NCBI RefSeq assembly: GCF_004570525.1 | Contig: NZ_SPPZ01000003.1 | Span: 1 to 54,962 of the forward strand | Source of the DNA: Streptococcus sp. WM07 | Lineage (GTDB): Bacteria; Bacillota; Bacilli; Lactobacillales; Streptococcaceae | Direction of reading: 5' to 3' | DNA length: 54,962 bases | Shown here: piece after piece, positions 25,507 to 34,381 of the stretch | Layout of the letters: each line of letters opens with the position of its first letter | How positions within the stretch are numbered: the first letter of the stretch is position 1 | Position numbers and translations under genes: made by a program | Notes under the pieces: generated by a model | Seen by the model: the letters and a program-made list of their open reading frames with translations, nothing else | The model's database searches: none | What the model was told of the DNA's origin: nothing

Positions 25507-26846
25507 TAGTTCATCTCCTTCGAAACGAGATGCTGGCTAGCAAGGAGTTCTCGCATTTCCAGCATAGCAGTATAGGTTGCGAGGATGTAGGCACGTGGAG
25601 CTTCTTGGTTTTTGATGGCTTGGACCAAATCTTTAAGTTGATCAAGCTCCGTCATTTGCTGTTCGGGATAGCCTGCAACCCGAATCCGGCGACTAATTTC
25701 GGCATGGCGAACACCACCGGTAAAGACATGGGGAACGTCCATTTCTTGAATTCGTTCGAATTCTGCGTCCCAAATCCAGCTTGTATCAATCCCATCGGCG
25801 TAGTTGGCATTGAGTAGGAAAGACATCGTAAAGGGACCAGGGGCTAATTGAATCATTTCCAAAGCCTGAGTTGCTCCAACGGGATTTTTGATTAAAACAA
25901 GTGTGCACTCTTTGTCGCCAATTTTAAAGGTTTCTTGCCGACCAAAGACAGCCTTACTCTTGTCAAAACCTGCGCGAATCGTGTCGGCAGGAATTTGATA
26001 AAATTCTGCGACAGCCACGGCAGCTAAGGCGTTGTAAATATTGTAAAGACCGCCGATGTTAATGCTATACTCCTGGTCATCGATTTTGAAACGTGAAGAT
26101 TTTTCTGTAAGCTCTACCAGTTCGGTCAAACGATAATCCAAGGGTTTACGTTCAAAGGAACAAGTCGGACAGAAGTAGTTGCCAAGATTTGCGTAAGTAA
26201 TCATTTTATAACGTAAGATGTGTTGGCATTTCGGACAGAGGATCCCTTCTGTATTGTAGTGAGCTAAATGCGCCTCTTCTTCTTTATGGTCAAAACCAAA
26301 GGAGAGAATTTGATTTGGCAGCTCTACTGATTGGAAAATGGGGCTATCTCCATTGACCAAAACGGTAGCGTCGGGAGCTTTTTTGATGCCGTCTAAAATA
26401 AATTGGTAGGTCGTGTAAATTTCGCCAAAGCGATCCATTTGATCTCGGAAAATGTTACTGAGAACAAAGAGTGTGGGTTGGATATAATCACAAATTTTGG
26501 GTACACTGGCCTCATCGACTTCTAAAACGGCGATTTTTTTACCGTTTTTCTTAGGGCTTTTGAGAAATGTTGTGGTAATTCCTGTAATCATATTAGCCCC
26601 ACTGGTATTGGTCAAAACGGGACCAAAGGCTTCAGAAAGAATCCCTACAATTAGAGAGGTTGTAAGTGTTTTGCCATTAGTTCCGGTGACTAGAACAATC
26701 TCATAGTCCTTGGCTAATTGGTCCAAAATATGTGGGTCAAACTTGAGGGCGAGCTTACCTGGGAGGGTAGAACCACGCCCGAGCATTTTTAAAGCAGTTG
26801 CACTGGTTTTACCAGTTGCTAATCCAAGTAATGTATTTAATTTCAT
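25506..26846 (-). CDS. murT: Lipid II isoglutaminyl synthase, MurT subunit
   Basis: Mur ligase-like synthase subunit of the MurT/GatD complex. The 446-residue protein has the ATP loop [13 protein letters not shown], the DUF1727 C-terminal domain and a four-Cys zinc-ribbon insertion (CPKC at about 204 and CPTC at about 226), a mark of MurT that Mur ligases lack. Divergent from cdaA; the two start codons are 123 bases apart. The start codon lies only 11 bases after a TATGAT box on minus and no Shine-Dalgarno sequence is visible, so initiation may be leaderless or nearly so. Product and partner are secure. Confidence 0.93.
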   Translation of the reverse strand: MKLNTLLGLATGKTSATALKMLGRGSTLPGKLALKFDPHILDQLAKDYEIVLVTGTNGKTLTTSLIVGILSEAFGPVLTNTSGANMITGITTTFLKSPKKNGKKIAVLEVDEASVPKICDYIQPTLFVLSNIFRDQMDRFGEIYTTYQFILDGIKKAPDATVLVNGDSPIFQSVELPNQILSFGFDHKEEEAHLAHYNTEGILCPKCQHILRYKMITYANLGNYFCPTCSFERKPLDYRLTELVELTEKSSRFKIDDQEYSINIGGLYNIYNALAAVAVAEFYQIPADTIRAGFDKSKAVFGRQETFKIGDKECTLVLIKNPVGATQALEMIQLAPGPFTMSFLLNANYADGIDTSWIWDAEFERIQEMDVPHVFTGGVRHAEISRRIRVAGYPEQQMTELDQLKDLVQAIKNQEAPRAYILATYTAMLEMRELLASQHLVSKEMN

Positions 26847-26857
26847 GAAATTATTTT

Positions 26858-26921
26858 ATCATAAAAAGCAGCAGAAGAAGATGTTCGCAGTCTTGGTTCG
26901 AAGGTTAAATCGTGGTATAAT
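26858..26921. promoter_or_regulatory. Divergent promoters for murT-gatD and cdaA-cdaR-glmM
   Basis: On plus, TTGGTT (26893-26898), 17 bp, TATAAT (26916-26921) drives cdaA. On minus, TATGAT (complement of 26858-26863) lies 11 bases before the murT start, with a weak -35. The cdaA leader is about 45 bases; murT has almost none. Confidence 0.65.
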
Positions 26922-26969
26922 TGTTCAGTTGATGAAAATGTACGGAAAAGGAGTGGAGGCTGTTTTGGT

Positions 26970-27821
26970 ATGAATTTTAGATATTTAGTAGATCCCCAGT
27001 ATTGGCAAAGCTTTTTCTCCAGTCCGTGGGCTATTTTTATTCAAATTGTAGATATCGCAGTGGTTGCGATTGCCCTGTATTTTGCGATTAAAGCCTTAGC
27101 AGGAACCAAGATTATGACCCTGGTTCGAGGGGTTCTTTTGTTTGTGGGCCTTCAGATTTTAGCCAACCTGGTCGGCTTGACAACGGTTGCTTGGCTGATG
27201 AATCAGGTTGTCACCTATGGTGTCATTGCAGCCGTGGTTATTTTTGTTCCAGAAATTCGGTCGGGACTGGAGCGTTTGGGACGGACCTTAGACTTTTTTA
27301 ATGTTCGAACTCAGACATCTGAGGAGCATACCATTGATGCATTGATGAAGGCAGTCACCTATATGTGTCCTCGGAAAATTGGGGCCTTGATTGTTCTTGA
27401 AGGAGCTCAGACTTTACGGGAATATATTGCTACTGGAATTCCATTGGCATCACAGATTAGTGGAGAACTCTTAATCAATATTTTTATTCCAAATACTCCC
27501 TTACATGATGGTGCTGTCATTCTTTCTGAGAATAAAATAGCAGCGGCTTCGGCCTACCTTCCGCTATCTGAATCTGGTAAAATTCCTAAGAATTTCGGGA
27601 CCAGGCATCGGGCAGCTGTTGGTGTGTCTGAGGTGAGTGATGCCCTGACCTTGATTGTATCTGAAGAAACAGGGGAAATTTCCTATACCCGAAATGGAGT
27701 TCTGACACATGATGTGGCCCCAACCGAATTACGTCTGGTGTTAGAGGAATTTTTTGCTGTGCAGGAAGATCGTTCAGATGGTTTGTCCTTATTACTAAGG
27801 AGGAAAAAGGATGAAAAGTAA
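26970..27821 (+). CDS. cdaA: Diadenylate cyclase CdaA
   Basis: Membrane enzyme that joins two ATP to make c-di-AMP. The 283-residue protein has three membrane helices in the first 95 residues, then the DAC domain with the two active-site motifs: DGA at 180-182 (PLHDGAVIL) and RHR at 212-214 (TRHRAAVGV). It is the usual first gene of the cdaA-cdaR-glmM operon, and CdaR and GlmM both modulate its activity in Firmicutes. It overlaps cdaR by 11 bases. c-di-AMP controls potassium and osmolyte uptake and cell-wall homeostasis. Confidence 0.95.
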   Translation: MNFRYLVDPQYWQSFFSSPWAIFIQIVDIAVVAIALYFAIKALAGTKIMTLVRGVLLFVGLQILANLVGLTTVAWLMNQVVTYGVIAAVVIFVPEIRSGLERLGRTLDFFNVRTQTSEEHTIDALMKAVTYMCPRKIGALIVLEGAQTLREYIATGIPLASQISGELLINIFIPNTPLHDGAVILSENKIAAASAYLPLSESGKIPKNFGTRHRAAVGVSEVSDALTLIVSEETGEISYTRNGVLTHDVAPTELRLVLEEFFAVQEDRSDGLSLLLRRKKDEK

Positions 27822-28521
27822 GACTAATCGATCCTGGCTATATGCGTTATTAGCGACCTTCTTATCTCTTATTTTGTTTTTGTATGCCTCCACTAGTCAA
27901 TATCAAACTCAGGCCAAGACTAGCGGGGATATTGCAACGGAAACTTATACCAATACGATTAAGGGAGTTCCCCTAGTTTTGCGATATGATTCGGATCGCT
28001 ACTTTGTATCTGGTTTTGCTTCTGAAGTGTCAGTAGATCTTTCTTCTTCCAATCGGGTTTTACTGTCAACGGAAACTCAGGAATCCTCCCGCACCTTTCG
28101 TGTGGTGGTTGATTTGACCAAAGAGTCTCTAGGTTTGGTTGAAGTACCAGTGACAGTCGAACATCTAACAGGAGGGGTAACAGCTAAGGTCTATCCAGAT
28201 ACTATTAGCGGTACAATTGGCTTAAAAAAATCCCAGCAGTTTAAGGTTGATTTGGCAAGCTTTCTAAGTCAGTTACCTAAAGGAACCTCCTTAACGCTTC
28301 CTGATGAAGCCAAGGAAGTAATGGTGACAACAAATGAGGAGCTATTGGATCAGATTGTTGCTGTGAAAATGGTTTTACCGGATGATTGGGATCAAACGAA
28401 GAACTATAATGGAGAAGTGAATCTTCAGGCGATTGATGCAAGTGGGGAAATTGTTCCTAGTGTTATTGAGCCTGAAACCATTTCGATTCGCATACTAGTA
28501 AAAACAGAGGAGAAAAAATAA
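27811..28521 (+). CDS. cdaR: CdaA regulatory protein CdaR (YbbR family)
   Basis: Membrane-anchored regulator of CdaA: one N-terminal membrane helix (about 9-27) followed by YbbR domains outside the cell. The 236-residue length gives two YbbR domains (about 55-135 and 143-230), shorter than the three- to four-domain B. subtilis form but usual for streptococci. Its signature [21 protein letters not shown] is clear. It overlaps cdaA and precedes glmM by 2 bases, so the three proteins are coupled in synthesis. It is thought to tune c-di-AMP output. Confidence 0.9.
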   Translation: MKSKTNRSWLYALLATFLSLILFLYASTSQYQTQAKTSGDIATETYTNTIKGVPLVLRYDSDRYFVSGFASEVSVDLSSSNRVLLSTETQESSRTFRVVVDLTKESLGLVEVPVTVEHLTGGVTAKVYPDTISGTIGLKKSQQFKVDLASFLSQLPKGTSLTLPDEAKEVMVTTNEELLDQIVAVKMVLPDDWDQTKNYNGEVNLQAIDASGEIVPSVIEPETISIRILVKTEEKK

Positions 28522-28523
28522 TC

Positions 28524-29873
28524 ATGGGAAAATATTTTGGAACGGATGGTGTTCGTGGAGAAGCTAATGTTGAATTAACACCAGAATTAGCTTTTCGCTT
28601 AGGACGTTTTGGTGGCTATGTATTGAGCCAACACGAGGAAGGAATCCCACGTGTCTTTGTTGGGCGTGATACACGGATCTCTGGTGAAATGTTGGAAAAT
28701 GCTCTAATTGCAGGTCTTTTATCTGTTGGAATCCAAGTTTATAAGTTAGGAGTTATTGCAACACCTGGAATTGCCTATTTGGTTCGCACAGAGAAGGCAA
28801 GTGCCGGAGTTGTGATTTCTGCTAGCCATAATCCTGCCCAAGACAATGGCATTAAATTCTTTGGTGGCAATGGTTTTAAGTTGGATGATGAACGGGAATT
28901 GGAGATTGAGGCTCTCCTAGATGCACCAGAAGATAAACTTCCCCGCCCAAGTGCCCAAGGTTTGGGACATGTGATGGATTATCCAGAAGGTCTTCGGAAA
29001 TACCAAGAGTTCTTGGTGTCAACAGGTAATCAGTTGGATGGCTTACATGTAGCTTTAGATACAGCAAACGGGGCTGCTTCAACTAGTGCTCGCCAAGTCT
29101 TTGCGGATCTTGGGGCAAAACTAAGTGTTATCGGTGAGAAACCAGATGGTCTTAATATCAATGATCAAATTGGTTCTACCCATCCTGAAAAACTACAAGA
29201 ATTGGTTTTAGAAAAAGGTGCCGATCTCGGCTTGGCCTTTGATGGAGATTCTGATCGTTTGATTGCGGTTGATGAGAAAGGTCAAATTGTTGACGGGGAT
29301 AAAATCATGTTTATCCTTGGACAAGCCCTAGCTCAAGAAGGCAAGTTGGCTAAGAATAGTATTGTGACTACGGTTATGTCTAATCTTGGATTCCATAAGG
29401 CGCTTGAGGCACATGGCATTGATAAGGCTGTGACCGCTGTTGGCGACCGTTATGTTGTTGAAGAAATGCGCCGCTCTGGTTTTAATCTTGGTGGAGAGCA
29501 ATCTGGACATGTCATCTTGATGGATTACAACACGACAGGTGATGGTCAATTGACGGGAGTTCAGTTGACGAAAATCCTGAAGGAGTCTGGTAAGACCTTG
29601 TTTGAGCTAGCAGAGCAGGTAACGATTTATCCTCAAAAATTGGTGAACATTCGAGTCGATAACAAGATGAAGGATCAAGCAATGGAAGTACCTGCTATTG
29701 CGGCTGTGATTGCGAAGATGGAGGAAGAGATGGCTGGAAATGGTCGTATCTTGGTCCGTCCAAGTGGAACGGAACCTCTACTTCGGGTGATGGCAGAGGC
29801 TCCTACTGACGAGGAAGTTGATTATTACGTGGACACCATCGCAGCAGTTGTTCAGGCAGAAATTGGACTTTAA
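28524..29873 (+). CDS. glmM: Phosphoglucosamine mutase GlmM
   Basis: Enzyme that converts glucosamine 6-phosphate to glucosamine 1-phosphate for UDP-GlcNAc synthesis. The 449-residue sequence has [15 protein letters not shown] at the start and the phosphoserine loop [14 protein letters not shown] with catalytic Ser101. The metal loop FDGDSDRL and the phosphate-binding end [11 protein letters not shown] are also present. It is the third gene of the cda operon, and GlmM inhibits CdaA by direct contact, linking wall-precursor flux to c-di-AMP. Confidence 0.96.
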   Translation: MGKYFGTDGVRGEANVELTPELAFRLGRFGGYVLSQHEEGIPRVFVGRDTRISGEMLENALIAGLLSVGIQVYKLGVIATPGIAYLVRTEKASAGVVISASHNPAQDNGIKFFGGNGFKLDDERELEIEALLDAPEDKLPRPSAQGLGHVMDYPEGLRKYQEFLVSTGNQLDGLHVALDTANGAASTSARQVFADLGAKLSVIGEKPDGLNINDQIGSTHPEKLQELVLEKGADLGLAFDGDSDRLIAVDEKGQIVDGDKIMFILGQALAQEGKLAKNSIVTTVMSNLGFHKALEAHGIDKAVTAVGDRYVVEEMRRSGFNLGGEQSGHVILMDYNTTGDGQLTGVQLTKILKESGKTLFELAEQVTIYPQKLVNIRVDNKMKDQAMEVPAIAAVIAKMEEEMAGNGRILVRPSGTEPLLRVMAEAPTDEEVDYYVDTIAAVVQAEIGL

Positions 29874-29886
29874 GCTTAGTTTCTTC

Positions 29887-29915
29887 TTGTTTTGGAACTG
29901 GAAGCATGATAGAAT
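29887..29915 (+). promoter_or_regulatory. Promoter before the DUF4044-type small gene
   Basis: TTGTTT (29887-29892), 17 bp, TAGAAT (29910-29915) with TGA just before it (extended -10). It could give separate expression of the 42-residue membrane peptide. Confidence 0.6.
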
Positions 29916-29949
29916 GAAATTAAGTATTTAAGTAGAAGAAGGAGTTATC

Positions 29950-30078
29950 ATGGCATTTGGTGACACAGGGAAGCGTAAGAAATCCCCGTTTGAGAAATTA
30001 ACCATGTTGGTTGTGATTATTATGGTTCTTGTAACAGTTGGAGCTATTTTCATGACCGCTATTTCTGCATTAATCTAG
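29950..30078 (+). CDS. DUF4044-type small membrane protein
   Basis: A 42-residue protein, MAFGDTGKRKKSPFEKLTML..., with a basic N-terminus and one membrane helix of about 21 residues ending in TAISALI. Behind AGAAGGAG. The layout matches DUF4044 family proteins that follow glmM in many streptococci. Its function is unknown; a single-helix regulator of a membrane partner is only a guess. It has its own promoter and terminator, so it is a separate transcription unit. Easily missed by gene callers because of its size. Confidence 0.82.
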   Translation: MAFGDTGKRKKSPFEKLTMLVVIIMVLVTVGAIFMTAISALI

Positions 30079-30083
30079 GAGTC

Positions 30084-30122
30084 AAGGACCAAGGAAGCCT
30101 AGGGGCATCCTTGGTCCTTTTT
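30084..30122 (+). terminator. Intrinsic terminator before obg
   Basis: AAGGACCAAGGA (30084-30095) pairs with TCCTTGGTCCTT (30108-30119), then TTT. Confidence 0.9.
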
Positions 30123-30144
30123 ACCATGTAGGAGGAATTGGAAG

Positions 30145-31458
30145 ATGAGTATGTTTTTAGACACTGCTAAAATCAAGGTGAAAGCAGGAAAAGGTGGCGA
30201 CGGAATGGTAGCCTTTCGTCGTGAGAAATATGTCCCTAACGGAGGGCCTTGGGGCGGTGATGGTGGTCGCGGTGGCGATGTCATCTTTAAGGTGGATGAA
30301 GGTCTGCGTACCTTGATGGATTTCCGTTACAATCGTCATTTTAAAGCCCAAGCGGGTGAGAAAGGGATGAACAAGGGAATGCACGGTCGTGGAGCTGAGG
30401 ATCTGTATGTGGCGGTACCTCCTGGGACAACTGTGCGGGACTTGGAATCTGGGAAGGTCTTGGTAGACTTGATTGAACAAGACCAAGAATTTATTGTAGC
30501 CAAAGGTGGTCGTGGTGGCCGGGGGAATATTCGCTTTGCGACTCCACGGAATCCCGCTCCTGAGATTTCTGAAAATGGGGAGCCTGGTCAAGAACGAGAG
30601 CTTTTATTGGAGTTGAAAATTTTGGCAGATGTTGGCTTGGTCGGTTTCCCATCTGTTGGCAAGTCTACCTTGCTCTCTGTTATTACAGCTGCTAAGCCTA
30701 AGATTGGTGCTTATCACTTTACGACGATTGTTCCAAATCTAGGAATGGTTCAGACACCAAGCGGGGATTCTTATGCAGTCGCGGATCTTCCTGGATTAAT
30801 TGAAGGGGCTAGTCAAGGAGTTGGTCTTGGAACTCAGTTCCTTCGTCATATTGAGCGGACACGTGTGATTTGGCATGTCATTGACATGAGTGCGAGCGAA
30901 GGACGAGATCCTTATGAAGATTATTTGGCTATTAATAAGGAGTTGGAGTCTTATAATCTTCGCCTGATGGAACGTCCTCAAATGATTGTTGCTAATAAAA
31001 TGGATATGCCGGACAGTGAGGAGAATCTAAACATCTTCAAGGAAAAATTGGCAGCTAACTATGATGAATTTGATGAGTTGCCGATGATTTTCCCTATTTC
31101 AGGAATTAGTCAAAAAGGTTTGGGCCCATTACTAGATGCCAGTGCAGATCTCTTGGCGAAGACTCCAGAGTTTCTTCTATATGATAGTCATGAAATGTAT
31201 CAAGAAGAAGCCTATTATGGATTTGACCAAGAAGAGGCGGCCTTTGAAATTTCACGTGATGATGATGCTACTTGGGTTCTATCGGGAGCTAAGCTAGAAA
31301 AACTCTTTACGATGACCAACTTTGATCGAGACGAAGCTGTGATGAAATTTGCTCGCCAATTGAGAGGTATGGGTGTTGATGAGGCTCTTCGCGAACGCGG
31401 AGCTCGCGATGGGGACTTGGTTCGCATTGGGAATTTTGAGTTCGAGTTTGTGGACTAG
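30145..31458 (+). CDS. obg: GTPase Obg/CgtA
   Basis: Essential GTPase that associates with the 50S subunit and links ribosome assembly to the stress response. The 437-residue protein has the glycine-rich Obg fold (residues 1-158, [20 protein letters not shown]), the G domain with GFPSVGKST (G1), DLPG (G3) and NKMD (G4), and a C-terminal OCT domain of about 80 residues ([15 protein letters not shown] to the end). Behind GGAGGAATTGG. A 49-aa gene follows 8 bases later. Confidence 0.96.
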   Translation: MSMFLDTAKIKVKAGKGGDGMVAFRREKYVPNGGPWGGDGGRGGDVIFKVDEGLRTLMDFRYNRHFKAQAGEKGMNKGMHGRGAEDLYVAVPPGTTVRDLESGKVLVDLIEQDQEFIVAKGGRGGRGNIRFATPRNPAPEISENGEPGQERELLLELKILADVGLVGFPSVGKSTLLSVITAAKPKIGAYHFTTIVPNLGMVQTPSGDSYAVADLPGLIEGASQGVGLGTQFLRHIERTRVIWHVIDMSASEGRDPYEDYLAINKELESYNLRLMERPQMIVANKMDMPDSEENLNIFKEKLAANYDEFDELPMIFPISGISQKGLGPLLDASADLLAKTPEFLLYDSHEMYQEEAYYGFDQEEAAFEISRDDDATWVLSGAKLEKLFTMTNFDRDEAVMKFARQLRGMGVDEALRERGARDGDLVRIGNFEFEFVD

Positions 31459-31466
31459 GGGGTCTT

Positions 31467-31616
31467 ATGGGAGATAAGCCGATATCATTTAAGGATGCTG
31501 ATGGAAACTTTGTTTCAGCAGCCGATGTCTGGACCGAAGAGAAGTTGGAAGCCCTTTTTAATACATTGAATCCCAATCGGAAATTCCGATTGGAGCGACA
31601 AGAGCAGGATGAATAG
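31467..31616 (+). CDS. Small conserved protein downstream of obg
   Basis: A 49-residue protein, MGDKPISFKDADGNFVSAAD..., acidic N-terminal half and basic tail (NPNRKFRLERQEQ). It begins 8 bases after obg, so the two share an mRNA, and a terminator closes the unit. Proteins of this size follow obg in many streptococci, but I know no assigned function. A gene rather than noise because of its position, coding-like sequence and the terminator right after it. The closest upstream G-rich sequence, GGGGGTCTT, is a weak binding site. Confidence 0.7.
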   Translation: MGDKPISFKDADGNFVSAADVWTEEKLEALFNTLNPNRKFRLERQEQDE

Positions 31617-31623
31617 GCAAGTT

Positions 31624-31647
31624 GAGACCCGAAAGGGTCTCTTTTTT
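31624..31647 (+). terminator. Intrinsic terminator of the obg operon
   Basis: GAGACCC (31624-31630), loop GAAA, GGGTCTC (31635-31641) and TTTTTT. Confidence 0.92.
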
Positions 31648-31698
31648 GCAAAAAAAAATGGAGTAAATAGCCGATAATCAGATGACAATTTTGTAAAG

Positions 31699-31756
31699 TT
31701 TTGTTACGATTAATACACAAGGTAACAAAAGTGTAACGTTTGTTACAAAAGATAAT
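31699..31756 (+). promoter_or_regulatory. Control region with GTTAC/GTAAC repeats, likely WalR (VicR) site, and -10
   Basis: GTTAC/GTAAC occurs four times in 50 bases: TTTTGTTAC (31699-31707), GGTAAC (31721-31726), TGTAAC (31732-31737) and TGTTAC (31741-31746). TGTAAC and GTTACA form a perfect dyad (31732-31747). GGTAAC-N5-TGTAAC (31721-31737) matches 11 of 12 positions of the WalR/VicR motif TGTWAH-N5-TGTWAH. A GATAAT (31751-31756) lies 13 bases further, a fit for an activator overlapping the -35. The motif match is seen; the regulator is inferred. Confidence 0.5.
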
Positions 31757-31783
31757 TCTATGACTAAGGGTAGGAGGTAAATC

Positions 31784-33568
31784 ATGAAAGCTAAAGATTT
31801 GTGGAACCCAGTTCAACGTTATTCTATTCGTAAATATAGTGTTGGTGTGGCATCGATTGCGATTGGAACTGTGCTGCTAGGAGCAGCTTCTACGGTTGGG
31901 GCAGATCAAGTATCCATGGAAGTACCTCTTACTATATCTCAACAAGATGTGGTTGAGAATCAAGGTCAAGCTTCTCTAGATGGAGTTTATGCTGCACCAG
32001 CTCAGTCTCAACCTCGTGTGGTACAACTTTCTGCGGATCAGTTACAGGAATTTCCAGAACAACCTGCTCAAGAGCTAGCTACAAGTGGTCTCTATACTTT
32101 TGCAGAAACTGTTGGTGTAAAAGATGAATTATCTGTAAAAGTCGATGTAGCCTTTTACTTCCAAGCAGGAGACCAAGTTCACTACGATCAATTACATCAT
32201 CAAGAAGGTTATCAATGGTTGTCCTATAAATCCTATAGCGGACAACGTCGCTATGCTCCGATTGGGGTTTTAAATGCTTCTCCTCTTGCTCCCCAGGTAG
32301 AAGAAAAACAAGAAATTGAGGCATCTGCACCTTTAGCGGCTTCTGGTACTTATAAATTTGATGGCCGTTATGGCATCAAGAAAGAGGCTCGCCTTGCAAG
32401 TCCTGATGTCGCTTACTACGATAAGGGCGGTTCTGTAAACTACGACAAGGTCTTGGAAGCGGATGGTCACCGTTGGCTTAGCTATCTCAGCTATGGTGGA
32501 ACTCGCCATTACATCGCTGTTGAAAAACTAGCGGCAGCACCAAAGGTTGAATCCAAACCAGTAGCTAAGCCGGAGGTAAAACCGCAAGTTCAAAGCCTAG
32601 CATCAGCGGGTACTTATAAATTTGACGGCCGTTATGGGATCAAGAAAGAGGCTCGCCTTGTAAGTCCTGATGTCGCTTACTATGACAAGGGCGGATCTGT
32701 AAACTACGACAAGGTCTTGGAAGCGGATGGTCACCGTTGGCTTAGCTATCTCAGCTATAGTGGAATTCGCCATTACATCGCTGTTGAAAAACTAGCGGCA
32801 GCACCAAAGGTTGAATCCAAACCAGCAGCTAAGCCGGAGGTAAAACCGCAAGTTCAAAGTCTAGCATCAGCGGGTACTTATAAATTTGATGGCCGTTATG
32901 GGATCAAGAAAGAGGCTCGCCTTGCAAGTCCTGATGTCGCCTACTACGACAAGGGCGGATCTGTAAACTATGACAAGGTCTTGGAAGCGGATGGTCATCG
33001 TTGGCTTAGCTATCTCAGCTATAGTGGAACTCGCCATTACATCGCTGTTGAAAAACTAGCTACAGCGCCAAAGGGTGAAGCAAGACCAGAAACCAAACCA
33101 GAAGTTCCAAGTACATCTTCAGCGGGTATCCCCTCTTCTGGAACTTTCCGTTTCGAAGGTCGCTTCGGTATTAAAAAAGAAGCGCGAGTAACCAGCCCCG
33201 ATGTCGCTTACTACGATAAGGGCGGATCTGTAAACTACGACAAGGTCTTGGAAGCGGATGGTCACCGTTGGCTTAGCTATCTCAGCTATGGTGGAACTCG
33301 CCATTACATTGCAATTGAAAAGCTAGCGGCAGCGTCAAAGACAGAGGTAAAACCATCCCTTCATCAAGGTCTTCCATCAGCCGGTACTTATACCTTTGGA
33401 GCAGAGGCCTTTGTAAAAAATAAAGCTCAAATATCTGCAGCAGCTGTAGCCCTCTATGAAAAAGGGATGTCTGTAAACTATGACAAGATTGTTCAAGCTG
33501 AAGGCAGAAATTGGCTTAGCTACATCTCAGGTTCAGGCGTTCGTCGCTATATTCTCCTTCCTTTGTGA
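31784..33568 (+). CDS. YSIRK-type secreted protein with six SH3-like repeats
   Basis: A 594-residue exported protein. It begins with a YSIRK/G-S signal (QRYSIRKYSVGVASIAIGTV) that directs secretion to the septum, with cleavage likely near ASTVGA-DQ. About 70 residues of low-complexity text follow, then six SH3-like repeats of the bacteriocin-hydrolase type. Five share DVAYYDKGGSVNYDKVLEAD-like text or a close variant; the first is the most diverged and the sixth is also altered. There is no catalytic domain and no LPXTG or other anchor, so the repeats themselves probably hold the wall. Repeats 2-4 are nearly identical at 264-bp spacing. Single gene; function unknown, perhaps cell-wall organisation or adhesion. 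Confidence 0.85.
   Translation: MKAKDLWNPVQRYSIRKYSVGVASIAIGTVLLGAASTVGADQVSMEVPLTISQQDVVENQGQASLDGVYAAPAQSQPRVVQLSADQLQEFPEQPAQELATSGLYTFAETVGVKDELSVKVDVAFYFQAGDQVHYDQLHHQEGYQWLSYKSYSGQRRYAPIGVLNASPLAPQVEEKQEIEASAPLAASGTYKFDGRYGIKKEARLASPDVAYYDKGGSVNYDKVLEADGHRWLSYLSYGGTRHYIAVEKLAAAPKVESKPVAKPEVKPQVQSLASAGTYKFDGRYGIKKEARLVSPDVAYYDKGGSVNYDKVLEADGHRWLSYLSYSGIRHYIAVEKLAAAPKVESKPAAKPEVKPQVQSLASAGTYKFDGRYGIKKEARLASPDVAYYDKGGSVNYDKVLEADGHRWLSYLSYSGTRHYIAVEKLATAPKGEARPETKPEVPSTSSAGIPSSGTFRFEGRFGIKKEARVTSPDVAYYDKGGSVNYDKVLEADGHRWLSYLSYGGTRHYIAIEKLAAASKTEVKPSLHQGLPSAGTYTFGAEAFVKNKAQISAAAVALYEKGMSVNYDKIVQAEGRNWLSYISGSGVRRYILLPL
32345..33136 (+). repeat. Three 264-bp near-identical direct repeats within the SH3 protein
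   Basis: The blocks start at 32345, 32609 and 32873 (spacing 264 bp, 88 codons) and differ at few bases. Each encodes one SH3-like domain plus a linker with KPEVKPQVQ text. Slippage or recombination could change the copy number. Confidence 0.88.
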
Positions 33569-33584
33569 AAAATTTGGTAAATGA

Positions 33585-33617
33585 AACCCCCATGGAATCA
33601 AGAATTCCATGGGGGTT
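33585..33617. terminator. Hairpin between the SH3 gene and glnQ, probable terminator
   Basis: AACCCCCATGGAAT (33585-33598) pairs perfectly with ATTCCATGGGGGTT (33604-33617) around a 5-base loop. The T-tracts are short (TTTCATTT on minus), so efficiency is uncertain. Confidence 0.6.
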
Positions 33618-33637
33618 GGCTATTAAGTTTGATTCTT

Positions 33638-34381
33638 TTAAACGTTCAAGACTTTATCAAGGAAGTCTTTCAAACGTGGGTGTTGTGGGTTATCAAAGAT
33701 TTCGTCTGGTCGTCCATCTTCGAGGAATTCACCGTCTGCGGTGAAAATCACTCGATTGGCTACTTGGCGGGCAAATCCCATTTCGTGGGTAACAATAATC
33801 ATGGTCATTCCCTGTTCTGCCAAGTCTTTCATAACATTCAATACATCTCCAACCATCTCAGGGTCGAGGGCAGAAGTTGGTTCGTCAAAGAGCATGATTT
33901 CAGGTTTCATAGCCAAACCACGTGCAATGGCTACCCGCTGTTTCTGACCTCCGGAAAGGCTATCTGGCATAGCATCAGCTTTTTCAGCTAGACCAACTTT
34001 TTCCAAAAGTTCCATTCCCAAGCTTTTCGCTTCTTCAAGAGACATACGATTGTGCTCAACTGGTGCAAAGGTGATGTTCTCAAGAACCGTCATGTGGGGG
34101 AAGAGATTGAAGTGTTGGAATACCATTCCGATGTCTTCTCGGACTTTATCCACATCTGTAGTTGGGAGGGTAAGATCTTCACCATTGACGGTGATATGTC
34201 CACTTGTTGCTTCCTCCAGCAGGTTTAAGCTGCGGAGGAAGGTAGACTTACCGGAACCAGAAGGACCGATGATGCAGACTACATCTCCTTCATAGAATTG
34301 AGTGGTGATGCCTTTTAAAACTTCATTTTTCCCATAGTACTTGTGAAGGTCATTTACATCAATTTTCAATTGTTTACTCAT
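33638..34381 (-). CDS. glnQ: Amino acid ABC transporter ATPase, GlnQ-like
   Basis: ATPase of a polar amino acid importer, 247 residues. Walker [10 protein letters not shown], the signature [10 protein letters not shown] and Walker [14 protein letters not shown] are all present, with the H-loop IIVTHEMGF. It overlaps the fused GlnP-type protein by 4 bases and is encoded behind it on the minus strand. It is the usual partner in the streptococcal GlnPQ glutamine/glutamate importer. Confidence 0.9.
   Translation of the reverse strand: MSKQLKIDVNDLHKYYGKNEVLKGITTQFYEGDVVCIIGPSGSGKSTFLRSLNLLEEATSGHITVNGEDLTLPTTDVDKVREDIGMVFQHFNLFPHMTVLENITFAPVEHNRMSLEEAKSLGMELLEKVGLAEKADAMPDSLSGGQKQRVAIARGLAMKPEIMLFDEPTSALDPEMVGDVLNVMKDLAEQGMTMIIVTHEMGFARQVANRVIFTADGEFLEDGRPDEIFDNPQHPRLKDFLDKVLNV

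Noticed and set aside
30157..30591. 144-codon minus-strand frame inside obg
   Set aside because: Composition reflects the glycine codons of Obg read backwards; no binding site and unlikely residue mix.
32345..33136. CRISPR-like repeat array
   Set aside because: The period is 264 bp and each block is coding; these are protein domains.
31784..33568. LPXTG anchor on the SH3-repeat protein
   Set aside because: The protein ends within the last repeat (RRYILLPL); there is no sorting motif, hydrophobic tail or basic end.
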